Notes under the pieces: generated by a model | The model's input: the letters and a program-made list of their open reading frames with translations, nothing else | What the model was told of the DNA's origin: nothing | Databases searched by the model: none | Shown: positions 60,865 to 64,000 of the stretch, one piece after another | Layout of the letters: every line of letters begins with the position of its first letter | Position numbering within the stretch: the first letter of the stretch is position 1 | Source of the DNA: Chitinophagaceae bacterium | GTDB taxonomy: Bacteria; Bacteroidota; Bacteroidia; Chitinophagales; Chitinophagaceae | Reading direction: 5' to 3' | NCBI GenBank assembly: GCA_016721385.1 | Contig: JADKIE010000008.1 | Coordinates: forward strand, 124,001-188,000 | Length of the DNA stretch: 64,000 bases | Position numbers and translations under genes: made by a program

Positions 60865-61971
60865 ATGTCTGTTATAACAACTACACAACCTGCCATTTTA
60901 ATTTTACAAGACGGTACAGTTTTTAAGGGCAAAGCCTTTGGTAAAATTGGTACCACAACCGGCGAAATATGCTTCAATACAGGTATGACGGGTTATCAGG
61001 AAGTATTTACCGACCCAAGTTATAGTGGGCAAGTGTTAATAATGAACAATGCACATGTTGGCAACTATGGCACAATGGCTAAAGATGTGGAAAGTGATAG
61101 TGTAAAGGTAAAAGGGGTAATTGGCAGGAATTTAGAAGAAAAATTTAGCCGTTTTTTAGCCGACAAATCATTGCAGCAATATTTTGAAATTGAAAATGTA
61201 GTAGCTATTGATGGTGTAGATACAAGAGCTTTAGTGGCGCATGTACGTACACAAGGTGCCATGAATTGCATTATATCATCTGAAAGTACAGATATAGCAC
61301 AACTTAAAAATGAGCTGCAAAATGTACCCGGTATGGATGGATTAGAATTAGCTTCAACGGTAAGTACAAAAGAACCCTATTTTTTAGGAGATGAAAGCAG
61401 CGCTTTACGAGTTGCTGTACTTGACTTTGGTATAAAGAAAAATATACTAAATTGTTTGGTAGAAAGAGGAGCTTATGTAAAAGTGCATAATGCCAAAACA
61501 AGTTTTGAAGAACTGGAAAGCTTTAAGCCTAACGGATATTTTATTAGTAATGGTCCTGGCGATCCGGCGCCTATGCAATATGCCGTAAAAACTGTGAAGC
61601 AAATTTTAGCTGCAGATAAACCTTTATTTGGTATTTGTTTGGGGCATCAATTACTGGCATTAGCCAACGATATTACTACTTTTAAAATGCACCATGGGCA
61701 TCGTGGGTTGAATCACCCAGTAAAAAATATTATTACAGGCAAAAGCGAAATAACTACACAAAACCATGGTTTTGGGGTAAACCCCGATGCGGTTAAGGCA
61801 AATGAGAATGTAGAGATAACGCATGTTAATTTAAACGATAATTCTATAGAAGGCATTCGTATAAAAAATAAAAAGGCATTTTCTGTTCAATATCACCCCG
61901 AAGCTACACCCGGGCCACACGATAGCAGGTATTTGTTTGATGATTTTATTGCAATGATGTCCACTAATTAA
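60865..61971 (+). CDS. carA: Carbamoyl-phosphate synthase small subunit
   Basis: 368 residues. The N-terminal half reads ILQDGTVFKGKAFG, CFNTGMTGYQEVFTDPSYSGQ. The C-terminal glutaminase domain has the nucleophile in GICLGHQLLAL and the His/Glu pair in YHPEATPGPHD. It feeds ammonia from glutamine to CarB for arginine and pyrimidine synthesis. CarB is not in the window. Unbroken. The 190 bases before the start are AT-rich and hold no recognised attenuator. Confidence 0.97.
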   Translation: MSVITTTQPAILILQDGTVFKGKAFGKIGTTTGEICFNTGMTGYQEVFTDPSYSGQVLIMNNAHVGNYGTMAKDVESDSVKVKGVIGRNLEEKFSRFLADKSLQQYFEIENVVAIDGVDTRALVAHVRTQGAMNCIISSESTDIAQLKNELQNVPGMDGLELASTVSTKEPYFLGDESSALRVAVLDFGIKKNILNCLVERGAYVKVHNAKTSFEELESFKPNGYFISNGPGDPAPMQYAVKTVKQILAADKPLFGICLGHQLLALANDITTFKMHHGHRGLNHPVKNIITGKSEITTQNHGFGVNPDAVKANENVEITHVNLNDNSIEGIRIKNKKAFSVQYHPEATPGPHDSRYLFDDFIAMMSTN

Positions 61972-62025
61972 GCAGATTTCACGAATTACACTAATTTTAG
62001 GTTGTAATCAATGTAAAATTTAGCA

Positions 62026-62643
62026 ATGAGCAAATCTTTTATATTTATTGTACTGGTTTTATTATTCGGTGCTGCAACTTATTTTTTAGGGAAAAAGAAT
62101 GCCAATAATCAAATTACATCTACTGTAGTACAAAATGTAAATCTGGTACAGCAAATTGCCGAGTTATCGGCTTTATCTGTGCAAGGCTCTACATCTGCTA
62201 AACTTACCAATAACAGCGGCAGCAGCGGCATGTGGGATAAATTTAAAAACTATCTTACCGAAAACACCCTGCAGGTTACTTTACCATACGAAGCTAAATA
62301 TGGCGTACAGCTACAAGATAAAAAAGTAACGGTAGATGCAAAGGATAAAACAGTAATTATTCATCTGCCTAAATGTAAATTGCTAAGCCTGCAATTACAG
62401 TTAGACAAGTTAGAAATGATGAACCAAACCGGATTATTTGCCAGCACTACCATAAATGATTTAGGTGTAGCCCAAAAACAATTGTACGAGCAGGCACAGG
62501 CAAGTTTAGCAAATAACGTTGGTTATATAAAACAGGCAGAGTTACAAATAACCAACATACTTAAAAATTATTACGAGCCATTGGGCTATAGTGTACAATG
62601 CGTATTTGACGATAATTCAACAACTACAAAACCAAAAGGCTAA
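62026..62643 (+). CDS. DUF4230-type membrane-anchored protein
   Basis: 205 residues with an N-terminal membrane anchor (FIFIVLVLLFGAATYFLG), then the DUF4230 pattern: NLVQQIAELSALSVQGSTSAK, YEAKYGVQLQDKKVTVDAKDKTVIIHLPKCKLLSL and a helical end with LGYSVQCVFDD. The domain faces the periplasm; its function is not known. The stop overlaps the aroQ start (TAATG). Confidence 0.85.
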   Translation: MSKSFIFIVLVLLFGAATYFLGKKNANNQITSTVVQNVNLVQQIAELSALSVQGSTSAKLTNNSGSSGMWDKFKNYLTENTLQVTLPYEAKYGVQLQDKKVTVDAKDKTVIIHLPKCKLLSLQLQLDKLEMMNQTGLFASTTINDLGVAQKQLYEQAQASLANNVGYIKQAELQITNILKNYYEPLGYSVQCVFDDNSTTTKPKG

Positions 62644-63067
62644 TGAAAATTGCAATAATAAATGGGCCAAACCTAAACTTATTGGGCAAAAGAGAAATTG
62701 ATATCTACGGGGGCGAAAGCTTCAACGTATTTTATGAAAAACTAAAGCAAAAATTTACTGCAATTGAGTTTGAATATTTTCAAAGCAATGTAGAGGAGAA
62801 TTGATTAACGAATTGCAACGAGTTGGTTTTTCTTTTGATGGGGTAGTTTTAAATCCGGGAGGCTATTCTCATACTTCAGTTGCCATTGGCGATGCTATTG
62901 CAGCCATTACAACACCTGTTGTAGAAGTACATATTTCCAATATTTATGGCCGTGAAGAATTTCGTAAACTATCGCATGTAACTGCAAAAGCAAAAGGTGT
63001 AATTAGCGGACTTGGGCTTAAAGGTTATGAGTTGGCAGTTGAGTATCTGGTAGATGTCCAAAAATAA
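62643..63067 (+). CDS. aroQ: 3-dehydroquinate dehydratase, type II, one frame break
   Basis: This is the third step of the shikimate pathway. Residues of the active site are visible: INGPNLNLLGKREIDIYGG with the catalytic Tyr, NPGGYSHTSVAIGDAI, and VHISNIYGREEFRKLS with the catalytic His region. One missing G near 62795 joins QSNVE to GELINELQRVGF. About 141 residues, standard. Start overlaps the stop of the previous gene, so the two are probably co-translated. Confidence 0.95.
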
Positions 63068-63097
63068 TTAGTGTTGGTATTTTTTGTATTGTAATAG

Positions 63098-63613
63098 CTA
63101 ACGAATTATTTTATAATCTGCAAAATCATCTCTGCACCAAATATCCGGCGTGGCATGGCTACCAAGTTTAAAATTTATTATCACACATTTTATTTCTTTT
63201 ATGGTAGTTAAATTTATTACCACATCGGCAATGTAAGTTGCTGTGCCGCTACTTCCCATATTATTGGTTAAATATTCGCTGTTTTTAATTTGGGTAAATA
63301 AAGTATCACCACTCATTTTTACTTTACTAAGTTGTATTTCGGGGTATAAATCATTTAATGCTTTAATTAAACTATCTGTGTTAAGTTGCTCCGTTTTAAA
63401 ATCAGTATTTTTCGTTTTTGTTTTGCCAAAAAAATCAATATCCCAAACTAATGGAGAAATAAGTAGTGAAGTATTTTGTATGTTAGATTTTGAAGAAGTA
63501 TCTACAGTATTAACATAGTTAGTATCGGCAGAGGTTGTTTCATTAATTGGCTTTGGCTGCCTGGTACAGGAAGTAAAGATAAAAATGATAAGAACAATAA
63601 TGTTTTGTTTCAT
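63098..63613 (-). CDS. Hypothetical lipoprotein
   Basis: 171 residues with the lipoprotein signal MKQNIIVLIIFIFTSC. The Ser/Thr/Asn-rich segment after it (about 20-50) is linker-like. The folded part reads PEIQLSKVKMSGDTLFTQI, TNNMGSSGTATYIADVVINLTTI and IKCVIINFKLGSHATPDIWCRDDF. The strand containing GSHATP with a downstream Cys is distinctive, but I recognise no family. Confidence 0.72.
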   Translation of the reverse strand: MKQNIIVLIIFIFTSCTRQPKPINETTSADTNYVNTVDTSSKSNIQNTSLLISPLVWDIDFFGKTKTKNTDFKTEQLNTDSLIKALNDLYPEIQLSKVKMSGDTLFTQIKNSEYLTNNMGSSGTATYIADVVINLTTIKEIKCVIINFKLGSHATPDIWCRDDFADYKIIR

Positions 63614-63660
63614 GATTAATTACAGTACTACATAAATTATGCCGTACAAATGTATAGAGT

Positions 63661-64000
63661 TTACTTATGTAAACGTTTTACATGCTCCACTGACAGTGAA
63701 ATCATTTTTTTTAATACTTCTATATCAACATCGGCAAGTTTTTTAACATAAATACAAGCTTTTGCACTTTTATGCTTTCCAAATTTTGCAAGCAATTCTG
63801 TTCTTTTATCAAAGGAAGAGGAAAGATAAAGCGATATTTCTGCTTTCCTTGGCGAAAATGCTACTAATGGAGCATCTCCTTCTCGGCCGCTTTCGTATTT
63901 ATAGTGATACGAACCAAAACCAACTATACTTGGCCCCCACATTTTAGCATCAAACCCTGTTTGCTTTTTCATTATTTCAAGTATGGCAAAACAATCTTTT
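63661..64000 (-). CDS. DUF1801 (YdhG-like) protein, start beyond the window
   Basis: The frame is open to the window edge and reads DCFAILEIMKKQTGFDAKMWGPSIVGFGSY, HYKYESGREGDAPLVAFSPRKAEISLYL and CIYVKKLADVDIEVLKKMI. This matches DUF1801, a small globular domain with an SRPBCC-unrelated fold and no firm function. The ATG at 63972 is internal to the domain, so the true start lies upstream of position 64000 on this strand. Confidence 0.88.
   Translation of the reverse strand, partial: KDCFAILEIMKKQTGFDAKMWGPSIVGFGSYHYKYESGREGDAPLVAFSPRKAEISLYLSSSFDKRTELLAKFGKHKSAKACIYVKKLADVDIEVLKKMISLSVEHVKRLHK

Noticed and set aside
61972..62025. Ten-base periodic text (GATTTCACGA, ATTACACTAA) before the DUF4230 gene
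   Set aside because: Only about two loose units are visible, too few to call a repeat.

Overview
This window looks like chromosome from an AT-rich member of the Bacteroidota, most likely in or near the Chitinophagaceae. The supporting signs are: promoters of the Bacteroidota type (TTTG, about 20 bases, TAnnTTTG) in front of the tRNA, a lipoprotein gene, hmgA and tetR; secreted proteins that end in a type IX secretion (Por) sorting domain; TonB receptors, one with a carboxypeptidase-regulatory-like N-terminus; and the order infA-rpmJ-rpsM-rpsK-rpsD-rpoA-rplQ-carA. No rRNA, CRISPR array, transposase or prophage was seen.

Layout. 1-1272: cell-wall end (ddl C-terminus, PASTA protein, rhodanese). 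1421-3722 (minus): TonB receptor under a TPP riboswitch. 3793-7449: GIN-domain adhesin-like protein, tRNA-Met, the GTPases era and der, and a small lipoprotein. 7450-26803: an accessory island of four large secreted proteins, three of them beta-helical, all ending in the same C-terminal module. Genes 2, 3 and 4 share that module almost base for base, and genes 2 and 3 are each followed by a copy of a two-hairpin repeat. 26824-32164: ECF sigma factor with partner, NlpC/P60 hydrolase, a minus-strand cluster (lipoprotein, crcB, ppa, TauE-like), a DUF4878-like lipoprotein and phoH. 32402-43601: pseudouridine synthase, a second TonB receptor, rpe, TPR and PD40 proteins, hmgA, and two surface lipoproteins, one a predicted seven-bladed propeller. 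43745-47394 (minus): LytTR response regulator and LytS-like propeller kinase. 47615-54396: tetR-tolC-hlyD-ABC-ABC-permease-permease efflux operon with a palindromic operator. 54514-64000: CoA-transferase, translation/transcription operon, carA, DUF4230 protein, aroQ and two minus-strand genes.

A central caution: about 40 single-base or two-base frame breaks are spread over the window, many in short homopolymers and several in essential genes (rpoA, der, ppa). Restoring one base usually restores the family sequence across the break. I therefore read them as sequencing or assembly indels rather than pseudogenes, and I annotate each such gene as one CDS across its break points. Coordinates of broken genes run from the first start codon to the last stop codon.

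The most unusual features are the four-gene secreted-protein island with homogenised C-terminal modules, the paired-hairpin repeats behind two of its genes, a family of period-7 simple repeats at gene junctions, an 11-base four-copy tandem repeat, a ribosomal protein L17 fused to a helix-hairpin-helix domain, and the TetR operator placed on the transcription start.
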